Origin: an uncultured Atopobium sp. | GTDB taxonomy: Bacteria; Actinomycetota; Coriobacteriia; Coriobacteriales; Atopobiaceae | Assembly: GCA_938045565.1 (NCBI GenBank) | Contig: CALIAZ010000002.1 | Span: forward strand, 186,001-250,000 | Direction: 5' to 3' | DNA length: 64,000 bases | Shown here: in pieces, positions 8,472 to 17,690 of the stretch | How the letters are laid out: the number at the start of each line of letters is the position of its first letter | How positions within the stretch are numbered: the stretch's first letter is position 1 | Translations under genes and position numbers: made by a program | The notes under the pieces: generated by a model | Databases searched by the model: none | What the model was told of the DNA's origin: nothing | What the model saw: only the letters and a program-made list of their open reading frames with translations

Positions 8472-10190
8472 ATGAAAAGCACTGTTAAAGAAATTCAAAA
8501 TGACCTTAAACGGAGCCTTTTTTGGAGTAATAAAAAGTTGTTATTCGGCTCCTTTTTCTTTACAACTTCTTTAGAACTAGTTACGGTATGTTCACCCTAT
8601 ATAACTTCAATTCTTATGAATTCCGCTGTGTCAGGATCATTTAATGACTTTCTACAAGGTTGTCTATTTGCCGCTATATTAACAATCTCTGCAATTACAA
8701 ATAGATTAGTAGTTCGTTATTTTGTTCCTAATTATCTTTATCATGCTGCAAACTCATATCGCAACACCGCATTTAAATACATGCTAAAAAAGGGTATAAA
8801 CTCATTTGAAGCAAGTGGTAGTTCTGTTTATGTATCCGCACTTACTAATGATTTAAATACTATAGAGACAACATATCTTGAACAGATGTTTTCTTTGGTA
8901 AGCGATAGCATATCTTTCATTGTGGCCCTCATAATGCTCATGGTTCAAAGCATTCCATTAACTATGGTAGCTATTGCTGCTTCAATTCTTCCTCTAATCA
9001 TCGGAGTAAAGCTAGGTGGAACACTCGGAAAAATTCAAAAAGAATCTTCTGCGAAAACTAGTCAATTCATTGCCCAAGTCACTGATCTAGTAAAAGGCTT
9101 TCCTTTGATAAAAGCTTACGGAGCAACAAAGGCTGCAGTGAGACTTTTTGAGAAAGACAATAACGCTCTTGAAAGCTCAAAAAGAGAAAGTAGAAAAACT
9201 TCTCGATTCATTAATACTCTGAGTTGGAGTGCTTTCGGCTTATCTCAATGGGCTGTTTTGATTGCTGGTACATATCTTTGTATTTCAAATCAAGGAGTAA
9301 CACCTGGTGTAATTCTTATGGCTACGTTACTTATGAATTACATTAGTCTCCCTTTACAAACAATTCCACCGGTACTCGCATCGCGTAAGGCTTCAAATGA
9401 TTTGATTTTAAAATTTTCTGAGACTCTTGCTGACAATGAAGAAGAAGAGGGGCAACAGACATTAGATAAAGTTACAAAAGGAATATTCATCAACAATCTT
9501 TCATTTGCTTATGAACAAAATAAAGCTGTACTGAAAAATTTATCAATCAAACTTCTACCTAATAAAAGTTATGCAATTGTTGGAATATCAGGATCTGGAA
9601 AGTCTACTTTATTTAATCTGCTCATGGGTGGCAATTTAAGTTATCAAGGAGATATATTTTACGATAGCTTAGAGTTAAGAACTATTAATAAAAAGAGTCT
9701 CTATCAAAACGTTTCACTTGTACAACAAGAGAATTTCTTATTCAATGCATCAATTGAAGACAACATTACTATGTTCGAAAGTCACTCAAAAGATGCTATT
9801 TTCCAAGCATGTGAAAAAGCTGGTCTTACAGAGTTTATTAAACAAAATAAGCTGAGTTATCAATGTGGTGAAGCAGGTTCAAACCTTTCTGGTGGCGAAC
9901 GTCAAAGAATTTGTATTGCAAGAAGTTTGTTAAAAGGTTCTAAAGTTCTGTTTTTCGATGAAGCTACATCAGCACTTGACCATTCAACTACTGACCAAAT
10001 TATAAATTCAATAACAAATCTCACAGGCACACTACGTCTAGTTATTACACACAACTTAGAGGAAGCTCAACTGAAAAAATTTGACGAAATTATTGTAATG
10101 AAAGAAGGTAGTATTATCGAAATGGGTTCATTTGAGGAACTTATGCAACAAAATCATTACTTTAAAGCCCTCTATACTCTTGAACAATAA
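8472..10190 (+). CDS. ABC exporter, fused membrane and ATPase domains
   Basis: This 572-residue half-transporter has an N-terminal membrane domain with about six hydrophobic segments (residues roughly 20-300) and a C-terminal ATPase. The ATPase has Walker A GISGSGKST, a signature LSGGERQR, and Walker B VLFFDEATSALD. Proteins of this type work as dimers exporting peptides, lipids or drugs; the substrate is not indicated and no peptide precursor or peptidase domain is seen. The gene and its upstream region are clearly richer in A/T and in AAA/ATT codons than the neighbours, suggesting acquisition. The ATG has a GAAGG site. It ends 34 bases before the ThiF-family gene. Confidence 0.93.
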   Translation: MKSTVKEIQNDLKRSLFWSNKKLLFGSFFFTTSLELVTVCSPYITSILMNSAVSGSFNDFLQGCLFAAILTISAITNRLVVRYFVPNYLYHAANSYRNTAFKYMLKKGINSFEASGSSVYVSALTNDLNTIETTYLEQMFSLVSDSISFIVALIMLMVQSIPLTMVAIAASILPLIIGVKLGGTLGKIQKESSAKTSQFIAQVTDLVKGFPLIKAYGATKAAVRLFEKDNNALESSKRESRKTSRFINTLSWSAFGLSQWAVLIAGTYLCISNQGVTPGVILMATLLMNYISLPLQTIPPVLASRKASNDLILKFSETLADNEEEEGQQTLDKVTKGIFINNLSFAYEQNKAVLKNLSIKLLPNKSYAIVGISGSGKSTLFNLLMGGNLSYQGDIFYDSLELRTINKKSLYQNVSLVQQENFLFNASIEDNITMFESHSKDAIFQACEKAGLTEFIKQNKLSYQCGEAGSNLSGGERQRICIARSLLKGSKVLFFDEATSALDHSTTDQIINSITNLTGTLRLVITHNLEEAQLKKFDEIIVMKEGSIIEMGSFEELMQQNHYFKALYTLEQ

Positions 10191-10224
10191 ATACTATCTG
10201 CAGATACATTTTACGAGGAGCTCT

Positions 10225-10959
10225 ATGTCTGCCACAATTCCTGAAGCCACTGCTCGACTTGAACTTGTCCTGGGAAAAGATCGCCTTGGACAGATTCAAA
10301 ATTCCTGTGTCATGGTCTTAGGACTTGGCGGCGTTGGCTCAAACTGTGTTCAGGCACTGGCTAGAGGCGATGTGGGTTCCTTTGTGTTAGTAGACGCTGA
10401 TGCAGTGGAGGCATCCAATCTTAACAGGCAGGCTATTGCCTATGTGAGCACCATTGGGAAAAGAAAAGTTGATGTAACCAAAGAGATGATTCTGGACATT
10501 AATCCAGATGCTCACGTGGTCACCCTTGACGCTTTTTTGCTTAAAGACAACGTTGACGAGCAGCTCTCTGCTCTTCCAAAACCAGATGCTGTAGTTGATG
10601 CCATCGACACCATTTCTGCCAAATTGGCTGTTGTTGCATGGTGTCAGAAAAACGATATCTACCTCATCTCCAGCATGGGTGGCGGTAATAAAATCCACCC
10701 AGAACTCCTGGAGATCACTACGCTTTCAAAAACGCATACCGATGCTCTTGCAAGGGTCATGAGAAAAGAGTCCAAGAAACGCGGCCTTGCTGACTTCCGA
10801 GTGCTCTACTCCCCCGAGCCAGCGCGACCAGTTTTTGCACCAGAGAGCGCAACCGGAAAATCTGCCAAGCTAGGCACCATGTCCTACTACCCTCCTATTA
10901 TGGGCCAGATGATTGCATCAGACGTCATCTTGCATCTATCAGGGCTTGCTTATGAGTAA
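10225..10959 (+). CDS. tcdA: ThiF/HesA-family tRNA threonylcarbamoyladenosine dehydratase (TcdA-like)
   Basis: This is an E1-like adenylating enzyme. Members of the TcdA branch cyclise the t6A base at position 37 of ANN-decoding tRNAs, using ATP. The 244-residue form has the nucleotide-binding loop VLGLGGVGSN, the DADAVEASNLNRQ block and a VDAIDT motif, all family-typical. I chose the ATG at 10225 because ACGAGGAG lies 4-5 bases upstream. A longer frame from 10132 would overlap the ABC transporter and adds no conserved sequence. The gene overlaps the start of the next by 8 bases (ATGAGTAA), so the two are probably co-translated. Confidence 0.9.
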   Translation: MSATIPEATARLELVLGKDRLGQIQNSCVMVLGLGGVGSNCVQALARGDVGSFVLVDADAVEASNLNRQAIAYVSTIGKRKVDVTKEMILDINPDAHVVTLDAFLLKDNVDEQLSALPKPDAVVDAIDTISAKLAVVAWCQKNDIYLISSMGGGNKIHPELLEITTLSKTHTDALARVMRKESKKRGLADFRVLYSPEPARPVFAPESATGKSAKLGTMSYYPPIMGQMIASDVILHLSGLAYE

Positions 10960-11722
10960 CCTCATGTATTTTGACGCTCATGTTCACGCAAATCTTATGG
11001 ACTCCCCAATCAATGTAGCGAGAAGTTCTAGTGAGGCTGAATTAGGTCTTTTTACCTGCGGCGTTACTCCTCACGACTACCTGGAACTTGCTCCTCAACT
11101 TACGCAAGAAAATATCCGTGTGGGACTGGGAGCGCACCCCTGGTATATTTCTGACGGTCGCGTCACTCAAAAAGATACAGAGTTCCTGCTAGAGCTTATG
11201 GAGCAGACGCCTTACATTGGCGAGATTGGGCTAGATTTTTCTTCTCGCTATTGTGTTGATGATCTAAAAGAGCTGCAGGTTAAGGCATTTACGCAGATTT
11301 GCGCTCGCGCTGCAGAGCTGTCACATAACGGCCAACCTCGAGTGCTTTCAATGCACACCGTTAGAAGCGTTAATGCAGTACTGGATATTCTTGAGCAGAC
11401 AGGAGCAGCTCAGGCGTGTGTTCCTATCATCCATTGGTTTAGCGGCAGCTCAGACGAGCTCCAGAGGGCCATTAAGCTTGGCTGTTGGTTCTCTGTTGGT
11501 GAGATGAGTCTTAAGACTAAACGAGGCCGAGAATACGCTAAAGTCTATCCAAAAGATAAGCTACTTACCGAGACTGATCTTCCTTTCAGTAATCAGACGG
11601 ATATTAGCGCGGCGGACATTGTAGACAGCCTCAAGCGCGCGCTGAGTGGTCTGAGCGAGGCTCATGGATACTCTGTGCAAACCGAAGTAATGGCAAACGC
11701 AGCAGGCGTTTTTGGCGTCTAA
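10952..11722 (+). CDS. TatD-family metal-dependent hydrolase / deoxyribonuclease
   Basis: This is an amidohydrolase-fold enzyme of 256 residues. The metal ligands appear in DAHVHANL, GLGAHPWY, GEIGLDF, SMHTVRS, IHWFSGS and TETDLPF, which follow the TatD pattern. Family members act as 3'-5' exonucleases, or as D-aminoacyl-tRNA-deacylase-like proteins in quality control; the exact activity is not shown here. The chosen ATG at 10952 overlaps the tcdA stop. An in-frame ATG at 10913 would extend the protein into tcdA without conserved residues. Confidence 0.88.
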   Translation: MSNLMYFDAHVHANLMDSPINVARSSSEAELGLFTCGVTPHDYLELAPQLTQENIRVGLGAHPWYISDGRVTQKDTEFLLELMEQTPYIGEIGLDFSSRYCVDDLKELQVKAFTQICARAAELSHNGQPRVLSMHTVRSVNAVLDILEQTGAAQACVPIIHWFSGSSDELQRAIKLGCWFSVGEMSLKTKRGREYAKVYPKDKLLTETDLPFSNQTDISAADIVDSLKRALSGLSEAHGYSVQTEVMANAAGVFGV

Positions 11723-11739
11723 GTGTTAAAGTCTTACGT

Positions 11740-12885
11740 ATGAGAAGATTACGTAAAATACCTACACAACGCCTTGCTGGAACTGGCAGAGCGCAACTTT
11801 CTGGAGCAATGCTTGCAAGCTCATCCGATGAGCTGGGTCTTGCTCTTAATGACGTTGTGCTTGTTTTTGCCTGCAGTGATAACTTTGTGCCGTATTTGTC
11901 TGTAGCAATTCAGTCCATCATTGAGAACGTTAATCCAGAGCGTCGTTATGACATCATTGTTTTGACTCGCGACCTCTCTCCTACCAGCATGATTACGCTT
12001 ACTCGTCAGGCTCAGCTTGTTGATAACGTACATGTTGGCTTCTTAGATGTTGACGCCGCTCTTGGTGATATTGAGCTTCCTCACCATGGTCACTTTAGAC
12101 CAGAAACTTACTACAGACTGCTTGCTCCCTCGCTGCTCCCCAACGTCAATAAAGCTATCTATCTTGACTCTGACCTGGTAGTTAATACCGATATTGCAGA
12201 GCTCTACGATATTGACGTCACAGGATACTTGGTAGGCGCAACACGCGACGCCGATACCATTGGTCAGATTGATGGCTATGACGCCACCGTTGGCCCCTAC
12301 CTCAAAAATGAGCTGGGTATGGATGATCCTCACGATTACTTCCAGGCGGGCGTCATTTTGATGAACCTGGAAGAGATTAGAGAACAGATTTCTCCTGAGG
12401 AGTTTCTGAAGGTCTCAACCATGCGCGCATGGCGCTGGCTTGATCAGGATGTTCTTAACAAGTTTGTAAACGGCCACTATCTTCGTATTAATATGAAGTG
12501 GAATTACCTGGTAGACTGGCAATTCCTTCGCCGCGATCACATTGTTGCTCAGGCGCCAAAAGACGTGCGAGAAGAATACGAAGAAGCTCGTAAGAATATC
12601 TGCATTGCGCATTTTGCAGGACCTGACAACAGGCCTTGGCTTTATCCAAACTCAGATCTTGCGGGTCTTTTCTGGTTCTATGCTCGCCGCTCCCCTTACC
12701 TTGAGGAGCTTCGCTCTCAGCTTGAAGAGTCAAGACGTACGGTAAGAGGTCTTTCTCACCGTGTGCAGAGTGGCGTTCTTTTCCGTGGCATCATGCCTTT
12801 GTTTGATACCATTTTCCCACCAGGTACCAAAACCCGCACCAAAGTTATTACGTCATACAACAAACTTGGTGGTGGCAATCTATAA
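11740..12885 (+). CDS. Glycosyltransferase family 8 protein
   Basis: The 381-residue product is a GT-A-fold transferase of the LgtC/GspA type. These use UDP-sugars to add galactose or glucose to surface glycans. It has the N-terminal DVVLVFACSDNFVPYLSVAI strand-helix, the metal-binding DSD in IYLDSDLVV, the FQAGVILMNL segment, DQDVLNKF, and the C-terminal HFAG..RPW motif. It begins 17 bases after the TatD gene. The ribosome-binding site is weak and the first 35 residues are basic and not conserved, so a downstream start is possible. The acceptor is unknown; no other cell-surface glycan genes are adjacent. Confidence 0.92.
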   Translation: MRRLRKIPTQRLAGTGRAQLSGAMLASSSDELGLALNDVVLVFACSDNFVPYLSVAIQSIIENVNPERRYDIIVLTRDLSPTSMITLTRQAQLVDNVHVGFLDVDAALGDIELPHHGHFRPETYYRLLAPSLLPNVNKAIYLDSDLVVNTDIAELYDIDVTGYLVGATRDADTIGQIDGYDATVGPYLKNELGMDDPHDYFQAGVILMNLEEIREQISPEEFLKVSTMRAWRWLDQDVLNKFVNGHYLRINMKWNYLVDWQFLRRDHIVAQAPKDVREEYEEARKNICIAHFAGPDNRPWLYPNSDLAGLFWFYARRSPYLEELRSQLEESRRTVRGLSHRVQSGVLFRGIMPLFDTIFPPGTKTRTKVITSYNKLGGGNL

Positions 12886-12886
12886 C

Positions 12887-12931
12887 ACAAAAAAGGAAAC
12901 CTCTCATTTCTTATATCCAAGAAATGAGAGG
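12887..12931 (-). terminator. Convergent terminator
   Basis: A perfect 13-base stem (12900-12912 with 12919-12931, arms beginning CCTCTCATTTCTT) has a 6-base loop. It is followed on the minus strand by a T tract (complement of 12890-12895). It fits termination of the minus-strand gene ending at 12976 and may also serve the glycosyltransferase. Confidence 0.8.
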
Positions 12932-12975
12932 TAATTCAAAGTGTAGGCAGTCTTTTTGACCTTCTTGTTATATTG

Positions 12976-13668
12976 CTAATTCACAACGTCAGTTAGTTTC
13001 TTTCGGCTATTGAGATTTGCACTTTGTGCGATTCGATCTATTTCATTAATCCACTCAGGATCTTTATCCTGAAACAGTTGATTACGCTGATATTCTTGCA
13101 TTTCTCCACTTATGGGCTGAGAGTACGCCACCTGATCACCAATACACAAAACAATATTATCTGTTGCTGCTCTTCTATCAGAGGTATTGATTATCTTTAG
13201 ACATACACAGCTATTGCTTTGGCCATTTTGCGTTGCTGCATTAAAAATATCGACATTCTTAAATTGAATATGATATGCCTCCGCATTTCCTAGTAGCGCA
13301 TTTATGGCGTGCAGCCCAAGGTCTTGCATCACGTATCCAATGAAGTTTCCATTTTTGGAAATTATCCAAAAAACTGAACTACAAAATATCTCGCCATTTT
13401 CTGAATAAACCTTTTGAATTGGTCCAGAAATTTCTAAATCTTCAACTTGTAAGTCCCCTAAATCAACAGTGCTTGACCCATACGAATTCTCATAATCTAA
13501 ATCTTTTTGCCAATTATCAATAAAATACTGAGCAGCATTCCGCCTCATTGCAGGAATGCACCACTCATACAAGTGTCCATGGTAGTTATATTCCACGACA
13601 CCATAGAGAACAGAAACAATAACAAATATCAGCACCACAATTCCTGCAGCTACTTTTTTGCTTTTCAT
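12976..13668 (-). CDS. Hypothetical protein with N-terminal membrane anchor
   Basis: I do not recognise this 230-residue protein. It begins MKSKKVAAG, followed by one hydrophobic segment (about residues 7-28, VLIFVIVSVLYGVV), so most of it should be outside the membrane. The remainder is mixed and polar, with a cysteine pair in SNSCVCLKI. I chose the ATG at 13668 because AGAGGAAC precedes it. The frame continues upstream to 13785, but that part lacks a ribosome-binding site. It stands alone, convergent with the glycosyltransferase and separated from clpX by the clpX terminator. Its codon use is more A/T-rich than the neighbours. Confidence 0.72.
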   Translation of the reverse strand: MKSKKVAAGIVVLIFVIVSVLYGVVEYNYHGHLYEWCIPAMRRNAAQYFIDNWQKDLDYENSYGSSTVDLGDLQVEDLEISGPIQKVYSENGEIFCSSVFWIISKNGNFIGYVMQDLGLHAINALLGNAEAYHIQFKNVDIFNAATQNGQSNSCVCLKIINTSDRRAATDNIVLCIGDQVAYSQPISGEMQEYQRNQLFQDKDPEWINEIDRIAQSANLNSRKKLTDVVN

Positions 13669-13868
13669 TGTTCCTCTATTCTTAATTCTCCCCTTAAAAC
13701 AATCTTGGAATAAAGAATAAAAAAATAGGGAGGAACTTGCAGTGTTTCTCATCATGTACTCTGAACGGTATTCATTTAGCTGCAAGTGGTATGTAATTTG
13801 TAAAGACTAATAACCGCGAGTTCATCGGCATATTTTTTATATTTGTTATTACATTTTGGAATAGAAAA

Positions 13869-13890
13869 GCGCACCGCCGAAGCGATGCGC
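13869..13890 (-). terminator. clpX terminator
   Basis: The arms GCGCA and TGCGC are extended inside by CGC/GCG around a CGAA loop, and a TTTTCTATT tract follows on the minus strand. It lies 34 bases after the clpX stop. Confidence 0.75.
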
Positions 13891-13923
13891 AAAATAAACA
13901 ATCAATTGATTATTGCCAAGCTA

Positions 13924-15222
13924 CTAGCCCTTTTTGCCCCTAATAATTTCTGGAGCGTTTTCTCCGCCAACACTTTCTGGAGTGACCACAACCTTAGTGA
14001 TATCCAAATCTGATGGCAGATCAAACATGGTCTCTTGTAGCGTAGACTCGCAAATTGCACGAAGACCACGAGCTCCTGTACCACGAGCCAAAGCCTTCTT
14101 AGCAATCTCTCTGAGTGAATCCTCAGTAAACTCCAGATCTACTCCCTCAAGCTCAAACATGCGCTTGTACTGCTTGGTAAGAGCATTCTTTGGATCTGTG
14201 AGGATACTCATCAGATCTTCCTCACCAAGCTCACGAGTAGAAGTAATAACAGGAATACGACCCAGGAGCTCTGGAATCATGCCAAATCTGTGCAGATCCT
14301 GAGGCATTACCTTTGCGATAAGGTCAGACTCGCCTTCTTTGACATTCTGAGCAACATCAGAATTAAAGCCAATTCCCTTTTTGCCAATACGGTCAGCAAC
14401 AATCTTATCCAGGCCAACAAAAGCGCCGCCGCAGATGAACAAGATGTTGGTGGTATCAATGTGAATAAGCTCCTGCTGAGGATGCTTGCGGCCACCTGTT
14501 GGTGGAACACTTGCAACCGTGCCCTCAAGAATCTTCAGAAGTGCCTGCTGAACACCCTCGCCAGAGACATCACGAGTAATAGAAAGGTTCTCAGCCTTGC
14601 GAGCGATCTTATCAATCTCATCGATGTAGACAATGCCTACCTGAGCGCGCTCAACATCGCCGTCAGCAGCAGTAATGAGCTTAAGCAGAATATTCTCAAC
14701 ATCTTCACCAACGTAACCAGCCTCAGTAAGGGTTGTTGCGTCAGCAATAGCAAACGGAACCTCAAGAAAACGAGCAAGCGTCTGAGCAAGCAGGGTTTTA
14801 CCAGTACCGGTTGGACCAAGCAGCAAGATGTTGGACTTTGCAATCTCAACGTCTTCCTGGCCCTCCTGAGGCTCATCGTTGCCCGAAAGAATACGACGGT
14901 AATGGTTGTACACCGCTACCGACATAGCACGCTTAGCGTCTTCCTGGCCCATTACATACTGAGACAGCTCATCGTAAATCTCGTGTGGAGTTGGCAGGTC
15001 TTTGATAACAGGCTCATCAGAGTGAGTCTCAATCTCTGACTCTTCATCAAAGCCAAGAGACTCATCAATCATATCCGAGCAGGTAGAGACGCATTCATCA
15101 CAAATGCAGACTCCGCCAGGGCCCTGAATAAGCTTATTTACCTGCGACCTACTCTTTCCGCAGAAAGAACAGTGCATCTCATCTAATCCGCCAAAAGGCG
15201 AGAAGTTCTGGTCATTAGCCAT
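13924..15222 (-). CDS. clpX: ClpXP protease ATP-binding subunit ClpX
   Basis: This AAA+ unfoldase delivers substrates to ClpP. The 432-residue product has the N-terminal four-cysteine zinc domain (CSFCGKS...CICDECV, residues 18-40), Walker A GPTGTGKT, Walker B VYIDEIDKI and the C-terminal sensor-2 region (GTGARGLRAI). The ATG at 15222 is preceded by GAGGG. It lies 26 bases downstream of clpP on the same strand, so the two are probably co-transcribed, giving the complete protease in one unit. Confidence 0.98.
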   Translation of the reverse strand: MANDQNFSPFGGLDEMHCSFCGKSRSQVNKLIQGPGGVCICDECVSTCSDMIDESLGFDEESEIETHSDEPVIKDLPTPHEIYDELSQYVMGQEDAKRAMSVAVYNHYRRILSGNDEPQEGQEDVEIAKSNILLLGPTGTGKTLLAQTLARFLEVPFAIADATTLTEAGYVGEDVENILLKLITAADGDVERAQVGIVYIDEIDKIARKAENLSITRDVSGEGVQQALLKILEGTVASVPPTGGRKHPQQELIHIDTTNILFICGGAFVGLDKIVADRIGKKGIGFNSDVAQNVKEGESDLIAKVMPQDLHRFGMIPELLGRIPVITSTRELGEEDLMSILTDPKNALTKQYKRMFELEGVDLEFTEDSLREIAKKALARGTGARGLRAICESTLQETMFDLPSDLDITKVVVTPESVGGENAPEIIRGKKG

Positions 15223-15248
15223 AACTTAAACCCTCAATACGAGAACAA

Positions 15249-15857
15249 TTATTGGTCGTTACGAGAAGAGATAACGCGGTCAACCAGACCGTAGTCACAA
15301 GCCTCCTGTGCACGAAGATAATTATCGCGCTCGGTGTCTGCATTGACCTTCTCGATAGGCTGTCCAGTATAATCCGAAAGCAGCTCGTTGATGCGCTGAC
15401 GAATCCACTTTGTCTCATCTGCAACAATCTGGATATCAGTCTGCTGACCCTGAACACCGCTGGATGGCTGGTGAATCATAACCATAGAGTTAGGAAGCGC
15501 AAGACGCTTACCCTTTGCACCAGCTGCAAGAAGAACTGCGCCCATTGATGCTGCCATGCCAACGCAGATTGTTGAGACATCAGGCTTGATGAAGTTCATG
15601 GTATCAAGGATGCCCAGACCTGCATAAACATCTCCACCAGGAGAGTCAATATAGAGAGAAATATCCTTGTCTGGGTCCTGGCTCTCAAGGTGCAAAAGCT
15701 GTGCAATAACCAGGTTTGCAGAATCACGAGTTACAGGCTCTCCCAAGAAAACAATACGATCATTGAGCAGCCTAGAGTAGATGTCATAGCTACGCTCACC
15801 ACGAGGAGTCTGCTCAATAACATACGGAATAGTTGGAATGTTTGTTGGATAATGCAT
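15249..15857 (-). CDS. clpP: ATP-dependent Clp protease proteolytic subunit
   Basis: This is the serine protease of the Clp complex, 202 residues. The catalytic triad is visible: Ser104 in GMAASMGAV, His129 in MIHQPSSG and Asp178 in DTERDNY. An excellent AAGGAGG site lies just upstream of the ATG. The gene is followed directly by clpX and preceded by tig, with a hairpin in between that should separate the two transcripts at least partly. Confidence 0.98.
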   Translation of the reverse strand: MHYPTNIPTIPYVIEQTPRGERSYDIYSRLLNDRIVFLGEPVTRDSANLVIAQLLHLESQDPDKDISLYIDSPGGDVYAGLGILDTMNFIKPDVSTICVGMAASMGAVLLAAGAKGKRLALPNSMVMIHQPSSGVQGQQTDIQIVADETKWIRQRINELLSDYTGQPIEKVNADTERDNYLRAQEACDYGLVDRVISSRNDQ

Positions 15858-15887
15858 AATCCTCCTTCAAAGGTCTTTCCTTAGAAA

Positions 15888-15923
15888 CATACCCCGGGAA
15901 GCATGTCTCTAACCCGGGGTATG
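15888..15923 (-). terminator. Hairpin between tig and clpP
   Basis: Perfect 11-base arms CATACCCCGGG and CCCGGGGTATG enclose a 14-base loop. The following minus-strand sequence is TTTCT, a short T tract, so termination after tig is likely but read-through into clpP is possible. Confidence 0.65.
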
Positions 15924-15988
15924 AAAAATTCAAAGTAACTGCAACTTTTGGCGCAGTCTTTCTGGCGAGAAACCCAACCAGCTGCGGA

Positions 15989-17398
15989 CTACTCAGCGTC
16001 CTTCTTTGCGTCCTCGTCCTTCTTAGCTGCCTTCTTCTTAGCAGGAGCCTTCTTGGCAGGCTTCTTCTCTGCCTTCTGCTCTTCCTTTGCAGCCTCAGCA
16101 ATCTCGTCGACAATGGTGACGATTGCGTTGTCACGCAACCAGTCAAGAGCCTTAGAGCGACGGATGGACTCGCGAATTGCAGGAAGACGGCCAGCCTTGC
16201 GCCACTCCTCAATTGCAGCCTCAACGTTAGGAACACCAGCGCGCTCAAACTCTGCGCGGATGTCATCCTCAGTTGCCTCAAGCTTGAGCTCTGCGGCCAC
16301 TGCGTCAAGAGCCAGGGACTGACGTGCGCGCTCCTCAGCCTGAACACGAAGGTCAGCGATGAAGTCATCAGTCTTGATGCCACGTGCAGCTAGGAACATA
16401 TCAAGAGTCATACCCTGCTGCTGAAGGCCACTCAGGAACTCCTGAGCAATCTCGTTGAAGACCTCGTTCTTGTACTCCTCTGGAACCTCGTCAAGCTGAA
16501 GACGCTTGCCTACAGTCTCAACAACGCGGTCCTCTTTAAGAGTTGGAAGAGAATTCTTCTTGTCGGACTCAATCTCAGACTTAACAGCCTCACGGAGTTT
16601 CTCGACAGTGTCATAACCAAAGGTGGTCTTTGCAAGCTCGTCAGTCAGCTCTGGAGTAACGGACTTCTTGTGAGCAACAACCTTAACGTTGATATCGTAA
16701 TCGTGGGAGTGAACCTCATCGCCGTGAGTGTGGCTGTGAGTCCACTTGACCTCTTTCTCCTCACCTGGCTTCATGCCGATGAGTGCCTCCTCAAGCTCCT
16801 TTGGAGCCTGGGTGCCATTAAGGGTAAGAACGCGGTCCTCGCCCTCCATGTGAGCAGCGCCCTCAATGTTCTTGATGTCTACACCAATGGTGTCGCCCTC
16901 TTTAACAGCGCGCTTCTCCTTGGTGTTCTCAAACTTAGCCTGGTAAGAAAGAAGCTGCTTAATCTGGTGATCAACCTCAGCCTCAGTTACCTCATTTGGA
17001 GGCATGTTGATTGCAGGAGCATCGTAAGAGTCAAGCTTAGCCTCAGGACGAACGTTGAAGACTACCTCATAGGAGTAATCCTGACCCTCAACAGGAAGGT
17101 CTGCATCCTGGTTGTAATCACCACGGCCAACAGGAACAAGGTCAAGCTCCTCAAGGAGCTGTGGCTCTGCTGCGCCGAGAAGATCGTTGGTTGCCTGAGC
17201 AAGGACTGCCTCGCGGCCAACAATGCCATCAATGACAGGACGAGGTGCGCGGCCCTTGCGGAAACCCTGGAAGGAATACTTGTTTGCAATGTCCTTGTAA
17301 GCCTGCTTAATGGCAGCGTCTACCTCTCCAGCAGGAACTGTAACCTTGACGGTGAGTTTCTCGTCAACTGGCTTATCTGCGGTAACGGTGATGTTCAA
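15989..17398 (-). CDS. tig: Trigger factor (ribosome-associated chaperone and prolyl isomerase)
   Basis: This chaperone binds the ribosome exit tunnel and nascent chains. The 469-residue protein has the N-terminal ribosome-binding signature (FRKGRAPRPV, near residue 45), a central FKBP-type domain (EGDTIGVDIKNIEG onward) and the helical C-terminal domain. It ends in a 30-residue Lys/Ala/Glu tail (KKPAKKAPAKKKAAKKDED) that is not part of the usual fold. The start codon is TTG at 17398, supported by GGAGGAACG directly upstream. It lies upstream of clpP-clpX on the same strand, the common bacterial order tig-clpP-clpX. Confidence 0.97.
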   Translation of the reverse strand: MNITVTADKPVDEKLTVKVTVPAGEVDAAIKQAYKDIANKYSFQGFRKGRAPRPVIDGIVGREAVLAQATNDLLGAAEPQLLEELDLVPVGRGDYNQDADLPVEGQDYSYEVVFNVRPEAKLDSYDAPAINMPPNEVTEAEVDHQIKQLLSYQAKFENTKEKRAVKEGDTIGVDIKNIEGAAHMEGEDRVLTLNGTQAPKELEEALIGMKPGEEKEVKWTHSHTHGDEVHSHDYDINVKVVAHKKSVTPELTDELAKTTFGYDTVEKLREAVKSEIESDKKNSLPTLKEDRVVETVGKRLQLDEVPEEYKNEVFNEIAQEFLSGLQQQGMTLDMFLAARGIKTDDFIADLRVQAEERARQSLALDAVAAELKLEATEDDIRAEFERAGVPNVEAAIEEWRKAGRLPAIRESIRRSKALDWLRDNAIVTIVDEIAEAAKEEQKAEKKPAKKAPAKKKAAKKDEDAKKDAE

Positions 17399-17457
17399 CG
17401 TTCCTCCAGTGTCTCGTAAAAAATGCTGGCGTACCAGCTCTTAACCAAACTTCTGCA

Positions 17458-17543
17458 TGGTGCGGGCGGAGGGAATCGAACCCCCACGGACTTAGTCCAC
17501 TAGAACCTAAATCTAGCGCGTCTGCCAGTTCCGCCACGCCCGC
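17458..17543 (-). tRNA. tRNA-Leu (anticodon UAG)
   Basis: On the minus strand a full cloverleaf is readable. The acceptor arms GCGGGCG/CGCCCGC end in an encoded CCA, the D loop contains GGCAGACG, and the anticodon loop is TTTAGGT between CTAGA and TCTAG. A long variable arm, typical of leucine tRNA, and the T loop GGTTCGATTCC follow. Confidence 0.95.
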
Positions 17544-17630
17544 ATATTTATGCAGCCTTGCAATAATAACAAACTTTTGCGCTCTTCACTAGGAGAACTT
17601 CGCATTCTAAACACTTCCCTCACGAAAAAA

Positions 17631-17654
17631 GACCGGTCTTTTTCAAGACCGGTC
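17631..17654 (-). terminator. carB terminator
   Basis: Arms GACCGGTCTT and AAGACCGGTC are perfect over 10 bases with a 4-base loop, followed on the minus strand by six T residues. It closes the carA-carB unit. Confidence 0.88.
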
Positions 17655-17690
17655 CAACTCCAAGTAAAAAGCTCATCTTCCAAACGCGTT

